Source: Pictodentalium vernedei (taxonomy: Eukaryota; Mollusca; Scaphopoda; Dentaliida; Dentaliidae). Taken from it: DNA of 64,000 nucleotides. Where the stretch lies: positions 829,090,786-829,154,785 of the forward strand of contig CM062297.1 of the NCBI GenBank assembly GCA_031216915.1, in the 5' to 3' direction. Shown in pieces: positions 34,029 through 45,933 of this stretch. The notes under the pieces are model-generated. The model saw nothing but the letters and a program-made list of their open reading frames with translations, made no database searches and was not told where the DNA came from. The first letter of the stretch is position 1, and each line of letters opens with the position of its first letter. Position numbers and translations under genes: made by a program.

Positions 34029-34065
34029 TCCGCCCACCCACCCACCCACCCACCCACCCACCCAA
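34029..34065 (-). repeat. (CCCA)n run after 12 C
   Basis: Eight GGGT units on the minus strand with a G12 tract beside them: strong G-quadruplex potential. Confidence 0.85.
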
Positions 34066-34148
34066 GATGGCGGTAAGTGATAAACTTTTCTGTATGTAAC
34101 CAATGAGTGTTCAGGAGATCCAAATGTATATAGATCGGTGGTCTCCGT

Positions 34149-34826
34149 TAGGGCTGGGAGGAGTTAAAATTTTCCTTAACACGTTGACGTATTAACTAAT
34201 TCTGTGAGTTAAATGACGTTAAATGTTAACATGAACAGAATTTTAATAACTTCGCTCATTTTTATTACGTACAGTTCGTCTCTTGAGTTCCAATGTGTTT
34301 TATGTGCCGACTGGCACATAGAACGCATTGGAACTCAGGGGACGAGTAGTTAATATAGTTCTCGCAGGTTATCGTAAATTCTAACATTCAGCGATGTTTT
34401 CATTTAAGAATACAATCGCTGCGGCCGTATCCATGGAAATAGACATCCGCCGTTGCTCGAATACCAGTCCTTACATGGAAAATAGGCGTTCGGATGTGGT
34501 ATTACTGTATCGCCAAATGTCGGCGGGCCAACTTCGCCAACGTTGGTAGGAGGGCTTCATGGTCTCTCCACCAAATCAATGGGTCGTCTATAATTGACGG
34601 ACATCTAAGTTATTCGTGCTCTTCAATTTCGTCAAATGGCGTAAAATTCGACGTCATCGACACGCGGGATTCGGTTGGGGTAAACACAAGATAACGACGC
34701 AATGCTACATATTATACAATTATAATCTTCAAAGTTAAACGTTATTAACTTGGTTAATTTTTTTTAAAGTTGTTAAAATAACTTAACACGTTAACGTTTG
34801 AAACGTTAACTGCTCCCAGCTCTTGT
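34149..34826 (+). mobile_element. hAT-like non-autonomous element, copy 4
   Basis: It has a nearly full-length body with the internal GAGTTCCAATGTG hairpin. The left end reads TAGGGCTGGGAGGAG and the right end CTGCTCCCAGCTCTTG. The flanks are only loosely similar, so the target duplication has eroded. Confidence 0.85.
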
Positions 34827-35674
34827 CTCAGTGTTCTAGTGTAGTAAAGATCTGTGTTTGTTTTGAAACCAACATAAGCCACCCGGCCGCAAATGAAGCG
34901 CTCCGCGAGCAGCATATTTTCTTTGGTGATTTCAAAAAATATCAGATGAGACACGGCCATATAAAGAAAATCATGGAGTACGGGAAATCCTTCCACCCCA
35001 TCATCAAATCTAATCGAATCCTCGCGACAATACTGAAGCAAGTCTAATCTCGAATTTTCTCAGATCCCCATTTTAAGCTATGGGTGGATTTTGACAATTC
35101 ATTATGTGAAGGCTTAAATAACTGACTGATGTCAGAATACAAAAATACTCCTCTTCGTTTATACTCTCCTATTCCACGTTTGTTGGGGTTACCAGCACTT
35201 GCTAATCGCAAGGTTTTAATTTACACCAAACGTTTTTGTTTACTTGCTACTTTCGATTCACACCTGATTTTTCTTAGTTTGCGTGACGTCATTGAGGTGT
35301 AGATCTATATCGAGATGCTTTAATTAATTGGTTTTAAGTCGACAGTAAATTTGTAACATACCCACGAGGTTTAGAAAGGCCGTGCGATGTAATTCTCTGT
35401 TTAGACTCGCACGACTTAGACGGAATTTCGTGTAAAACCATGACATTTTGCTTCAAATTTTAAAAGTTGACATTAGTTTATAAACTTTTGAAATAAGACG
35501 GATTAGCAGTTTCCGGAGTTAATTATACGGGTTTTAGACCTAATTAAGACTGGTAATTTATTCGCTTGCAACAGAGGTTATAGAACTGTCTGCCAAGACT
35601 TTTCAAAATACAACGACCATAACCAGCACTAGTACACCGAGACCACCTATCAAAATACGAAAAAAACCCGAAAC

Positions 35675-35870
35675 ACCAGTCAAATTGTTTTATTTTTTCA
35701 ATTTTTCCCCTCATAAACACGGCTTATTGTCCCCCACTGGAACGTGCTCATTGAGCATGATACAGTTGGACCCATAAGTTTTATTTTTAATGCAAAAAAA
35801 AAAAAAATGAAATTGTGCCAGTTATTCAATAAATTTTCTTTTCCGCTGTAAAACATCCTGGAAAGGTGTG
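35675..35870. mobile_element. piggyBac-like MITE relic, type A
   Basis: CCCCTCATAAACACGGCTTA, CCCACTGGAACGTGCTCATT and AGTTATTCAATAAATTTTC keep the order of the type A arms. Ends are not clear. Confidence 0.5.
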
Positions 35871-36555
35871 AACCCGGCTGCAGAACTTGTCAATCCCAAA
35901 CCAACACAAAGCAAAAACCTATTGTTGAACGTGACGAATAATCAAATATCAAGTTTATAAGCCTATCTTATGCACAAACAGGTATCGTGAAATACATGAT
36001 GCATTGCCTTCAGTGGCTAAACCAGAGAGGGGAAGTGGAAAAGTTGAGGGTATGCCGACGTTGTATAGATTTTTGGGACTTTTGGCAAATTAATGTTGTC
36101 AACATCACAGATCATTTAGATTGGTCTGAATTCCATTAAAATGAATCGAGCTCAATAAATATGAAGAACATCGATCAACAGTTACAACTTACAAACGTAA
36201 ATCTGTGTGTTAAAAATATCAATTGATTGATACAAATCAAAATTGGACTCTTCCAATGTGCGCTACGGACAAAACATAGAATACACAAATGCATACTGTC
36301 AGAGAGAAATGGGTCAGTTCCTCGGTATTAATTGGCTTGTCGAAGGTCAAATCAATAACTAGCAGGAATTTATTTGCGAACTTGTTTAACATTCAAAAAT
36401 TCAATGAGCGCGAGAGGGCACTAGGATCCTAAAGAACAATGTTCAGGAGTTATTAACCCACATAACACCGTGTCATCAAGTAACATCTTCATATACAAAA
36501 CGGTCTGTAGCAGATGAGAAAAAGCAGAGTTTCCATTTGTAGGCACTATAAGTAA

Positions 36556-36600
36556 TATTGAAATCCTACAGCCCTATAGGGCTGTAAGATTTCATTATTA
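36556..36600. repeat. Short hairpin
   Basis: AATGAAATCCTACAGCCC-like arms around a CCCTATAGGG centre. TTAACCCACATAAC (36452) and AAAGGGTTTAA (36684) lie on either side and could bound one element. Confidence 0.5.
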
Positions 36601-37600
36601 CTAATACCCTCTAACGATTAGTTGATGTGGCATCCACGCGAAGTCTGACTCATTCCTTGTCTGCAAAATGTATACCATATTAAAGGGTTTAAGTGACACG
36701 GTGCTGAACAGGCCATCCACCCTCTACGAATAAGGCGCCACAGAGCATTGCTTCATCAAAAGCAAAGATTCCCACTGATTTATTATTTCAAAACAGGGGA
36801 CGATCTTGAAATAGTTCAAACGGAAACCATGAGTCTAACTTTACTAATATCATCATAGTCAATGATAGTGCAAAGAGAGTGGTCTGTTACCGATATTTGG
36901 GATTTCCATTCACATAAGAACCCAAATTGTGAGAAACACTGAGGGTTCGCTTTTCCGACCAACTTAAATATTCCATCCGATTGTATGTAAAAATACTCGA
37001 TGGACTATTTAAAGGTTAGACGGGTTCCAGGCCATAACCGCGCCAGGCTCGACTGGTGGCTTGTGAGCTTGTGGTAATGTTTGTGAATAGCGAATAGCGC
37101 CGTCCCTTTATCATTGTTACGTTAGGTAATGAGCGGAGGCGTGGGGATATCAGATCATAAAATTGAAAGACATTTCCTAATCGGATATTTATGTTTTCTC
37201 AAAAAGTGCAAGAAGCAGTTGCAATCTTTTTACTCATGCCCCGCCGGGTTTTACTGGTGGTCCATGAATTGAAAAGCTGCTAGCTCTTCTTGTGATTTTT
37301 TTTACCTTTCGATTATTGGCACACAATCGTAGTTCTCCTAATTGAATATTATTGGATTTTCAAATCCCACGATACCCTATCTCTAGACTAAACCAGTCAG
37401 CTTAAATTTAAAATCACAAATAAACTAATGCTTCCATTCCAAGTAGCAACGATAGGGTTTGGGGATTAGGGAGGATTCGCGCTTCCGAAAATATGCTTTT
37501 CCTCACACGATAGCTGTACTTTTAGGCATTTGCCTATCTTACTGTCATAATCTGCCAGCGCTATACATCTCCAACGGCTTCGAATTTCATTATTATTTAA

Positions 37601-37723
37601 GAATTGAATGCCATTTTTATAATCTTTATTGGAGTATGAACGTGTGGGAATGGGTACAAATTATTTGTACCCATTCCCACACGTTCATACTCCAATAAAG
37701 ATTATAAAAATTGCATTCAATTC
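37601..37723. repeat. Near-perfect 123 bp palindrome
   Basis: GAATTGAATGCCATTTTTAT pairs with ATAAAAATTGCATTCAATTC. The stem runs through TCCAATAAAG and CACACGTTCATAC to a TACAAATTATTTGTA centre with almost no loop. Confidence 0.85.
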
Positions 37724-38224
37724 TAAAAATTACATTCCGTAACTTTTTAAACTACTTTTTACCCACGCATCGTCATTCTCCGTTGTTGAAAATCATACGG
37801 CTTTCAGTCGTTGGAATCAAGAACTAGCGCAGTGTTCCGTCTAAATGATATTCCAAAGGCAAATAAGCTTTAATTTTCACAACTTTAGAAATGGAAACGA
37901 GTATTTCAGTAACGGGCTTTATTCCACAGTTGGGAAATGTCACTAAAGAAACAGCAGCGGAGTTGATCACTGCGGGAGGCGCTAAAAGTTAAAAACCCGC
38001 CCAAACACCAGCCGAATTACATTCTGTCCGCTGTGCTCTGCCGTAAATGCGGGTCTAAGTTCGACCAAATGTATTCATTGGAAAATGAATTACATTTGGT
38101 CATGACGTTTTCATCCAGCTGACCAATGGGAATTGAATATTTGGACCCAAAACGTATAACTACATTAACAATGTTATTATTTTAAATTGCTGCCTCGAAA
38201 ACAATAACTTTTATGATCTCACAT

Positions 38225-38285
38225 AAGAAGAAGTTCGTTCCAAAACAAAGAGGCCATAACCTGTGTGTTTGGTGCTATCAGTGTT
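38225..38285. mobile_element. piggyBac-like MITE relic, type A right-arm scrap
   Basis: GTTCGTTCCAAAACAAAGAGG followed by CCATAACCTGTGTGTTTGG matches half of the type A core and arm. Confidence 0.4.
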
Positions 38286-39162
38286 TGATAAATAGTTTAA
38301 TAAACGTTATAAACACGCTCACTGCTGATGTAGAGAAACTGCCCCCACTTGTGTTGCTGAAAACAAAAACTGGCGCCGTCACTGTCCGTACCGACTAATC
38401 TAGACAGGTAGTTGTTAGAAAACATTGTTGAAATGATTTTTATTATTCTTGATAATTCGTTATATTTCTGTTGAAAAATTTTGACAACATTATTTGAGAT
38501 AATTGTCAGTTCATTGGAAGCCTGTTTTTCTGTTATATGAGATTATAAGTCACACACAATTCGTGCAAACAGAAATCAGCCAATCAAAGTGGTGCTTATA
38601 AAAAAACTCCACTCATGGCAGCCGACATGTTTAGGACGCCTCCCTCTCGAGAGATCTCTTGAACAACAATAGCACACAAAATACAAAATACCTATTACTG
38701 AAGGAAAATATTATATGTACGGTACATCTTAGTATCAAATCACCAGCAAAATATTCCAAACTTTTTTTTAAAAAGTTCAACGGGATGAGACATCGTCAGT
38801 TTTAAGTTTGGCAAAGCGGAATAACATATCACCATTGGCAGCCTATTGCCATGTAGAGAAGTTATAAGGACAAAACAGGGATGACATTTCATTACGACCA
38901 ATATTAAGTTATTTTGTCAATTGAGAGAGGAAACAATTAGAACGATAAAACAATGACTCAAAGTCTGAAGTCAATACTTCCGTTCTGTTAAATGTAGGCC
39001 TAGCAACATGCAACGTAAACGAGACCAATGTTCGTCATACAGGCACGAAGATTTAGATTAAACGAATACACACCCGCAAAAAACAAACTGAAGCTGTGCT
39101 TTTGCAAAGTATAATTTCATTATCCTTTTCCGCTTTCAGCTTCTGGAAGATATATTCAGGGC

Positions 39163-39675
39163 GGGGGGGGGGGGGGGGGAGTTAAAATTTAACCTTAACA
39201 CGTTAACGTGTTAAATAATTCTGCGTTAACGAGTTAAATGACGTTAAATGTTAAAATGAACAGAATTTTAATACCTTTGGCCATTTTTATTACGTACAGT
39301 TCATCTTTTGGGCTCCAATGTGTTCTATGAGCCTACTGGCAGCCTACTGGCACATAGAGCACATTAGAACTCAGGAGACGAGTAGTTAATAAAGGTTATT
39401 TTAAATTCTAAAATTCAGCGAAGTTTTCATTTAAGAATACAATCTCTGCAACCGTATCTATAGAAAGAGAAAGAGACATCCGCCGTTGCTCGAATACCAG
39501 CCCTTACGTGGAAAATAGGCGTTCGGATGAAGCTGATATTGCTGTATCGCCAAATATCGGCGGGCCAACTTCGCCAACGTTGGTAGGAGGGCGTCATGGT
39601 CTCTCCACCAAATCAATGGGTCGTCTATAATTGACGGACTTCTAAATTATTCATGTTCTTCAATTTTGTCAGATG
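39163..39675 (+). mobile_element. hAT-like non-autonomous element, copy 5, truncated
   Basis: Its left terminus is replaced by a run of 17 G directly before AGTTAAAATTTAACC. The body is recognisable up to about CAATTTTGTCAGATGG; the right third is missing. The internal hairpin carries a duplicated GCCTACTGGCA. Confidence 0.8.
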
Positions 39676-40041
39676 GCTTCGGGTAGGTAAAAACCCGTAC
39701 CACGTGATCAGACACGGGGTAACTAATAGTATTCCGCAATCTTGTTCTATTTGTCAGAGAAGCATTGTCTCTGGGCAAAAATTATTTTTTGGTATAAACT
39801 AAACTCCGTTAGGTAAAAAAATCTAGTCACAACAATGGAGGTACCGAAAGTACGTTACATACTGTTCTACTCATTTAGTGTTCAGAAGGTGACATAATTG
39901 CCGATGGGTCATCGCACATGTAATTTATATCTTTGCCACTGGACACTCTTTACATAATTCATTTCAACCACCACACGGGAAGTTTACTAAATTATACTTT
40001 TCTGCATTGAAGTTGAGAAATTACCAACAAGATAGTCCTTC

Positions 40042-40294
40042 TACAGTATGGCTGCCGTGGACTGGCTACTTTTTACGGGTGGGAAGTATTTCCACGGACG
40101 CAATAATATTAGATTCCAAACACTAATTATAGGAATAATCATCAACAATTTAATTAATGAAGTACCGGATACAACCCGGTGCTTCATTAATTAAAACTTT
40201 GCTGATGATGATTTTTATTACCTGGTAAATGGATGCGTGGACATCACTGCCCACGCGTGGATTAAGACCAATAAACGGGGGTATGTATACTGTA
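40042..40294 (+). mobile_element. Tc1-like palindromic MITE, copy 5
   Basis: TACAGTATGGCTGCCGTGG to a drifted GTATGTATACTGTA end. The body is typical (GGAATAATCATCAACAATTT). Confidence 0.83.
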
Positions 40295-40875
40295 TGATTA
40301 CCATTGATCGTACGGGTCTCGGTACTATAATGTCTAACAATGGCGTTCGAGCGAAGACTTTCCAGGATGGGGCGAATACAAAATTACAATACATAAAACT
40401 TTAAGGATGAATTTTCTCTCGGACAAATGCTTGTGACTTAAAAGAGGAGACACAAGATACACGAAGCGTTTACAAACTCAAGTGCCTGCAGCTGCCGCCC
40501 GCTGGTTCATGAGCTTAGAGTTTGTTTTCGGGTGGAAAATTTCGTGTTTTATCTGATAAATTGCTAATAAATTTCACTTAGATTGAAAAGGACTAATAAA
40601 AATAGGTACCACCCTGTGACTACAACATCAGATAAAGGATGTCGACAAGATCTAGATGGAGTCTCGATCTAATCGAAATGCTTAGTCTTCTTTTCCAACA
40701 GCAATGCAGAATCTTCCACGGTGGAAAAGACATGTGGGAACACTGAATCTCAGACGCAAATTTCGTTTTTGTTTTTAAATTTTGACCCACTAGCGTCATT
40801 GTATCGAGAGCTTGTCGAGAAAGAGATCTAATAATTGGACAAAAACGGTTTCACCATAATACTGTTTGTTGTTTA

Positions 40876-41155
40876 TTAGGGTTTAACGACCCTTTCTTCA
40901 ACAGCAAGGATCATATCGTGTCGGGCAGTTTTGCGAGTGTTGGAAACCGGAGTATCCGGAGTGAATCACCGAGCAGCGCGAGCAATTGTCAGATTCCCCA
41001 ACTTACTAACTCACAAGCTGAGTAAGCAGCGGTTGCAGGCAAGTGTGCCTTTGACGTGCACTACGCCTTAGTACACCGCGCTACCGAACCCCATCCCCGA
41101 CATTCGAGATTAAGTGTCTTGCTCTAAGGACTCATCGCTTGTAACTTGGGCTCAC
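40876..41155 (-). mobile_element. SINE, diverged
   Basis: GTTTAACGAC, GAGCAGCGCGAGCAATTGTC and ACGCCTTAGTACACCGCG follow the SINE body order in reverse. The head is not recognisable. One of the oldest copies here. Confidence 0.7.
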
Positions 41156-41590
41156 TAAACAAGCGGTCGGCTAAGAATTGAGAAAAAACATTCTTCTCAC
41201 CATAAGAAATCGAGGTTCTTTTATTACTTCAGAACAACAAGCTAAATCACTTGTTATACCATGCTCGTGAAGTAATCAACAGGTTACTTAATAGGAGACA
41301 TGCAGCATATGTTGGCTGATATAGAAAGTAATTATATTGTTGCCAAAATATGGGCGAGGTAAATGCCCCCGCGTGGTCTATGCGAGCCCAGTTGACATTA
41401 AGTCTGAACCATGGTGTACCATTTATTCTTTAATCTTACAACCTTCTTGAAACGAATACCAGGTCGTCTCTCCACAAGTTATCCAATTGTTCATGGTAAA
41501 ATCACCCCTCGAAGCTTCGAAATTCGATTCGAAACTGTCCAGACTGAAATTTTTGAATCGTCACGATGTTCTCAAAAACTTACCAAGTGT

Positions 41591-41675
41591 CCTCTCCTGA
41601 ACTCTTCTTCCAGCATCAGGTCTCCTTGGGAGACCTGATGCTGGAAGAAGAGTTCAAAAAGGAGGTTCCGCTTCC
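41591..41675. repeat. Hairpin, ~40-bp arms, 430 bases downstream of the Pitx stop
   Basis: GAACTCTTCTTCCAGCATCA pairs with TGATGCTGGAAGAAGAGTTC around GGTCTCCTTGGGAGACC. Unique in the window. If the Pitx 3' UTR extended this far it would be transcribed. Confidence 0.8.
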
Positions 41676-42083
41676 AAAACTGATTTGATTCTGATCTGGA
41701 ATTTTCAGCTTTTTTGATTGACTCGCCCCGTCATACGCGTCACCGCTGAGTACAAAATTTGAGGGGAGACTTGCAATATTTGCGATTGTTTGAATGTGGA
41801 ATATTTGAAACTTGAAGACCTGTCAGATTCGTTTCTATTCGAAATCGAATGCGCGCCGACTCGATTCATAATTCGAGTCACAATTCGATTCGGGCCCGAC
41901 GTGGTAAATGAAAAGCCACTCATTTTAGTTCTGCCATCATTCTTTGCTTTACTGGACCGAAATGGATGTGATATGACAGATACCATTCTATAAAGCCAGG
42001 AACGAAATTTTTTCTAAGTACTCTCAGTTATCCATACATTCATAGAAACCATTCATAAACAGACGTTCTGTGAACTCAAGTCC

Positions 42084-42089
42084 TTTATT
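42084..42089 (-). other. Possible polyadenylation signal AATAAA downstream of Pitx
   Basis: AATAAA lies on the minus strand about 19 bases past the Pitx stop. That would make a very short 3' UTR, so a more distal signal may be the main one. Only the hexamer is seen. Confidence 0.3.
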
Positions 42090-42107
42090 CCTACAGAGGA
42101 AACTATG

Positions 42108-42620
42108 TCAATTTCCCATCGATGCATACTGGCAAGCCGATAATGATGGTGGTCGTGAGCTAACACCGGGATACCGCAAAGTGTCCGAATGCTGTTTCAC
42201 TTTCAATCGCAGTGACGCAATACTGTCTGAACACTGGTCTCTAGAATATAAATATGGTGGCGTACTTGATGCATACGGACAAGGTGAAGTAGTGTTTATA
42301 TTCGTGGGCACACTAGCGCCGACGTTACCCATGACTGTAGCGTTCAAGTTAATACTGTTTGTTGGTGGAGAGAAGCCCATTGGTTGTGTAGGAACAACGG
42401 ACGGAAGATGTGGGTTTACTGTATTCAGTCCTAATGGGAATGTCCTTGAACCTAATGTGGCTGGGACTTTACTGGCCCAGTTGTTGTAAGAGTAACCGGA
42501 GTACATGTCATCAAACGTAGGCTGCACAAATCCAGGAAATTGTGGACCAAATCCAGTCCTGAATGGTTCCAAATTTCGTTCCCGTTTCCTCCATTTTGCT
42601 CTTCTGTTCTTGAACCAAAC
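42108..42620 (-). CDS. Pitx: Pitx paired-class homeobox protein, last coding exon (partial gene)
   Basis: This exon encodes 170 residues and a TGA stop. It opens with VWFKNRRAKWRKRERN, the end of homeodomain helix 3. Lys at homeodomain position 50 marks the bicoid-like DNA specificity of Pitx, Otx and Gsc. Next come Pitx-type segments: GFGPQF near residue 24, DDMYSGYSYNNWA near 37-49, FSPPTNSI near 83-90 and CPYASSTPPYLY near 114-125. The OAR motif SDSIASLRLKVKQHS lies at about 131-145, and the end is LSACQYASMGN. OAR plus YNNWA separates it from Otx and Gsc. The exon starts in phase 0 just after a TTTATTTCAG acceptor, at the usual intron position before homeodomain Val47. Earlier exons should lie at higher coordinates; I did not find them in the window. 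Pitx is a nuclear transcription factor with roles in head, stomodeal and, in many bilaterians, left-right development. The overlapping plus-strand frame is a shadow. Confidence 0.96.
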   Translation of the reverse strand, partial: VWFKNRRAKWRKRERNLEPFRTGFGPQFPGFVQPTFDDMYSGYSYNNWASKVPATLGSRTFPLGLNTVNPHLPSVVPTQPMGFSPPTNSINLNATVMGNVGASVPTNINTTSPCPYASSTPPYLYSRDQCSDSIASLRLKVKQHSDTLRYPGVSSRPPSLSACQYASMGN

Positions 42621-42640
42621 CTGAAATAAAAACAGAAATA
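42621..42640 (-). other. 3' splice site of the Pitx last exon
   Basis: Read on the minus strand, a pyrimidine-rich stretch (TTTCTGTTTTTATTTCAG) runs directly into GTTTGG, the first codons of the exon. This sets the exon start at 42620 and rejects the upstream in-frame Met of the longer open frame, which lies in the intron. Confidence 0.9.
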
Positions 42641-43740
42641 AGCTTTTGACAGATTGCAATAGCCTTTATGCTATATTCTCAGACATAAACCATGCTTTAT
42701 GCGTTTCGGGAGTGGTAGACTCTGATAAACGCGTTCGCTAGAACGATCTATATGTTTTTGCATGTTATATCAAATAAAACAATAAAATGAAAGACATATC
42801 TCGCGTAATTTATTATTCGATGCACTTGAAACGTTCTGTCGAATAGAAATTCACCAACCTCATCAATGGCCGAGTAAAATTTTTTCCATTAATAAAACAA
42901 TAATTAAACTTTTTTTCAGTTCATGCGTTTTCAGATAAAACGACTGGCTCACACGATTCTGTTTTTTCTTTTCATAATTCAATGAAAAGAAAAAAAAACA
43001 CAATTAGGTCCGCCCCCAGCCACGCCCCTAAAATACCAGTCTTTGGAGTTGCAACATGGTGTCAAATCAATAGAAGTTAGAACACTGGCACGTTCTATAT
43101 GTGAAAAATAAAAATAAATTTATATTACTAATTTATCAGCATGAAATTATTTATAAAATATTTAAATGACCGTGGTGGGTCAATTTTTCTTTTTCTTCAC
43201 ACCTGTATTTATTTGAAATTTCAATTTTTACGCACACTGGGTGATCGTCTGCGTTCATCGTTTTACCCAAATCGAGTGTAAACAATGGCTGGTCACGACG
43301 AATACGGCAATTTTGACATTGCAAATTTGAATACGGCAATGTCATCTGGCTTTATATCTAACTCCACTTTTACAAACTGTGTTTTTCAGTTCTCGGGAAA
43401 CGGTCAAAACCAAAATACAATGTAATACTGATGGCCTACTTCCACCTACCACGGAACGTAACTTTTACGTGAAGTGAACAGTTGAATGAAATTTGAGGGA
43501 GGTGTGGCTTATGACGTTTTCTTTGCATTACGTAATTCATTGGTCAATAAAAAATTTAATGACATAAGTGCATTTGACTTGGAAAGTGTGTCAATTGCTA
43601 CCTGCATTTCAATAATATGCGCCCTCTTTTATGCCAGAAAAATAATATGTCTACCAGTTTTAGTTCTTAAGTCTTCGTTCGCTGAAGTAGAGGACGACTA
43701 ACACTATTTATTTATTTGGGTCGCGAACGTTTAATTTTTA
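42641..43740. other. Presumed Pitx intron, proximal part
   Basis: AT-rich and without repeats I recognise. The missing homeobox exon is not here. Confidence 0.55.
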
Positions 43741-43895
43741 GGAATGATCGTTTCTTTTTGTCTATTTCTTGAGTTATGAACCCCAAAAAACAAAGTCCAA
43801 ACATCGTGTAAATGGGCTATGCCCATTTACACAGTTTGGACTTTGTTTTGGGGGGTTCATAACTCAAGAAATAGACAAAAAGAAACGATCATTCC
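43741..43895. repeat. Long hairpin, ~75-bp arms, in the presumed Pitx intron
   Basis: GGAATGATCGTTTCTTTTTG pairs exactly with its complement at 43876-43895. The stem continues through AGTTATGAACCCC and ACAAAGTCC to a GGGCTATGCCC turn. It ends four bases from a TTAACCC terminus. Confidence 0.88.
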
Positions 43896-43899
43896 TTAA

Positions 43900-44467
43900 T
43901 TAACCCTTTGAGACGTTAATTATCCTGACGTTCAAACGTCACTGGGACTTCAGTTTCTCCAACGTTCTTCAAAATGCGACGTCAAACGTCGGAAAGTACA
44001 AATAACAAGATATTTTGCACATTAGTCATTATCTGGGTGAGGGCTAGATTATTTTTGGTGATCAGAATTTGTTATTCAAAACTTGTTTTATTACAAATTA
44101 TTGGAGAGTGCCCACAGGCACTCTCCAATAATTTGTAATAAAACAAATTTATATAAACAAAATATTATTTGTGTTTGACTGAATATGAAACAGAAGCAAG
44201 GAAAGTGTTGGCTTTTACTCTGGTATCCTCATTTTTTGAAAGCCGTGATAGTGGCTTCTAGCACTCAACCAATTAAGAAGTCTTGATAACAGGATTAATA
44301 TTAATATTTTAAGCTTCGGTAACATTTGGCTCAACGGTTGTCACTGAGAACTATTCGGGAGAAAATAGGAATTGAGGTTAAAACCTTTAAAAAATCGAAA
44401 AATAATTTTAAAACAAATGACCACAAAGTATCAACGAGCTGTTTGGTACAAATGTATTAAAGGGTTA
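43900..44467. mobile_element. Second piggyBac-like element family (TTAACCCTTTGAGACG), hosting a hairpin element
   Basis: TTAACCCTTTGAGACGTTAA at the left and TATTAAAGGGTTAA at the right share only TTAACCCTTT in inverted form. Inside is a complete TTAACTGG hairpin element (44029-44275). The left boundary lies four bases from the 155 bp hairpin at 43741-43895. No transposase is seen. Confidence 0.6.
44029..44275 (-). mobile_element. TTAACTGG hairpin element, copy 2
   Basis: Reverse orientation, inside the element at 43900-44467. The central hairpin is fully paired (TATTGGAGAGTGCC with GGCACTCTCCAATA). Termini read TTATCTGGGTGAGG and CTCAACCAATTAA. Confidence 0.82.
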
Positions 44468-44826
44468 ATGGAATTGCTTTTGGCTTGACATTTACCTTGT
44501 ATGGCTAGTACTTTTCGATTAAGTTACAATTCCTTTCCATGTGACTTTTACTTTTTTTAACGATACTTTAAGGTCGCAATTGACATTTTATCTCCCCTCA
44601 CCATTCCCCCGCGTCATCAGACCTTCCCAACAGTCAGGTACAACAGCCACGTGTAAACATGTATATTTAAGCAGGCTTTCCGATGGGTCTCATTCGTTTT
44701 TTTTACATCATCTCAGTTGCTCTAATCGAAGTACTAAAATCCCACAAAGTGCCTCACATTTTCTCTAAAATGCCCTACATTTTGAATACAGTGGAAGCGA
44801 GGTTAATCGAATAGCCAATTTGCCAG

Positions 44827-45077
44827 TTAACCCTTTACCTAACGTAACGACCCAAACCGGCCAGCGCTATTCGCAAAAATCGCCAATTTATTTTAATTAT
44901 TTTTTTTCATTTTTGTCTCAAAAACATAGGTTATGACCCCTCTTTGGAACGAGCTCGACGAGCTCGTTCCAAAAAGGGTCATAACCTAGGTTTTTGAGAC
45001 AGAAAATGAAAGAACTTAGTTATTCAAGAATTTTGTTTGCAAGTGTCGTCTGCTTTTCATGTTAGGTAAAGGGTTAA
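44827..45077 (+). mobile_element. piggyBac-like palindromic MITE, type A
   Basis: A complete copy from TTAACCCTTTACCTAACG to GGTAAAGGGTTAA. Core arms CTCTTTGGAACG and CGTTCCAAAAAGG are slightly eroded. Confidence 0.92.
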
Positions 45078-45161
45078 GACTGGAAAACACGATTGTTCAT
45101 CTGCCAGGAAATTGGTACTTTTCCCGTAGTCTACTGATAAGCTGGGCAATTATTCTATCAT

Positions 45162-45206
45162 ATCTTGTTTGACAGAGCTCGATGAGCTCTGTCAAACAAG
45201 ATGTAA
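45162..45206. repeat. Short hairpin
   Basis: ATCTTGTTTGACAGAGCTC pairs with GAGCTCTGTCAAACAAGAT, turn GAT. Confidence 0.8.
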
Positions 45207-45852
45207 TAGATTAAAAGGCTATATTATATCACTGATGCCAAACTGGTCCATAAACACGGGGAACGCCTTGGTTGTCAGAGTGATTTTTTCGATATACCAC
45301 AAGAGAAGTTATTCATTCAACAAGAGTTTACTCTACAACCTATATGCAATTAACAGGTCAGATTTGTCATGATGGTGTGGTAAATGGTTTGGTGTTTGGA
45401 AGTTATATTCAGTTAAGAGGGTATTTCAATACAAGGATACCAAATTTAGTGGGCTCACTATATAACCATTCACTAAACGCAGTGGCCAAATCCGACAAGG
45501 GCCATTTACTGAAATCACCATTCAATTTTATTATTTTTAAAAACAAAACATTTTGCCTCTCAAACGCAGCTTATGACCCCTTCATCCTGCGAGGTCGGTG
45601 GGGGCTTAGTTATGTTTTCTGGACAGAAAATTAAATTATTCAGTTGTGTCAAGCAATTCAGTACATGTCTTCTCTACTATTCGCATTAGGTAAACTGGTG
45701 AAAATGAAAGGGAAAATTTCTTTAATTTTGATTCCCTTACCAGATATCAACAACTTTATCCACACTTTATTTCAAAGACCATTTTGAACTTTCGCACATT
45801 CAAAACAATTTTATCATTGACGATCCATAACCGGTAACTGTGTTTGACCTGC

Positions 45853-45933
45853 AGTACAGTCACCGCGGATTGGTCGTACTCCACACGTGGGCAGTGATGT
45901 CCACGTATGCATTTACCAGGTAATAAAAAATCC
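45853..45933 (-). mobile_element. Tc1-like palindromic MITE, half copy
   Basis: TACAGTCACCGCGGATTGG through CCACGTATGCATTTACCAGG. Only one half of the palindrome is present, ending at AATAAAAAATCC. Confidence 0.75.

Larger units (their letters stand above)
34827..39162. other. Mostly unique sequence with MITE relics and one palindrome
   Basis: Holds two MITE relics (35675, 38225), the hairpins at 36556 and 37601, and a short one at 38064-38102 (ACCAAATGTATTCATT arms). No exon recognised. Confidence 0.5.
40295..42083. other. Sequence downstream of Pitx
   Basis: Holds an old SINE and the 41591 hairpin. 41510-41900 is rich in ATTCGATTCG and TCGAATGCG motifs of unknown meaning. Part may be Pitx 3' UTR. 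Confidence 0.45.

Noticed and set aside
42070-42489. 139-codon plus-strand frame over the Pitx exon
   Set aside because: Antisense shadow of a confidently identified exon.
45344-45634. 96-codon plus frame beside a short hairpin
   Set aside because: No similarity to a known family could be recognised and there is no evidence of splicing.
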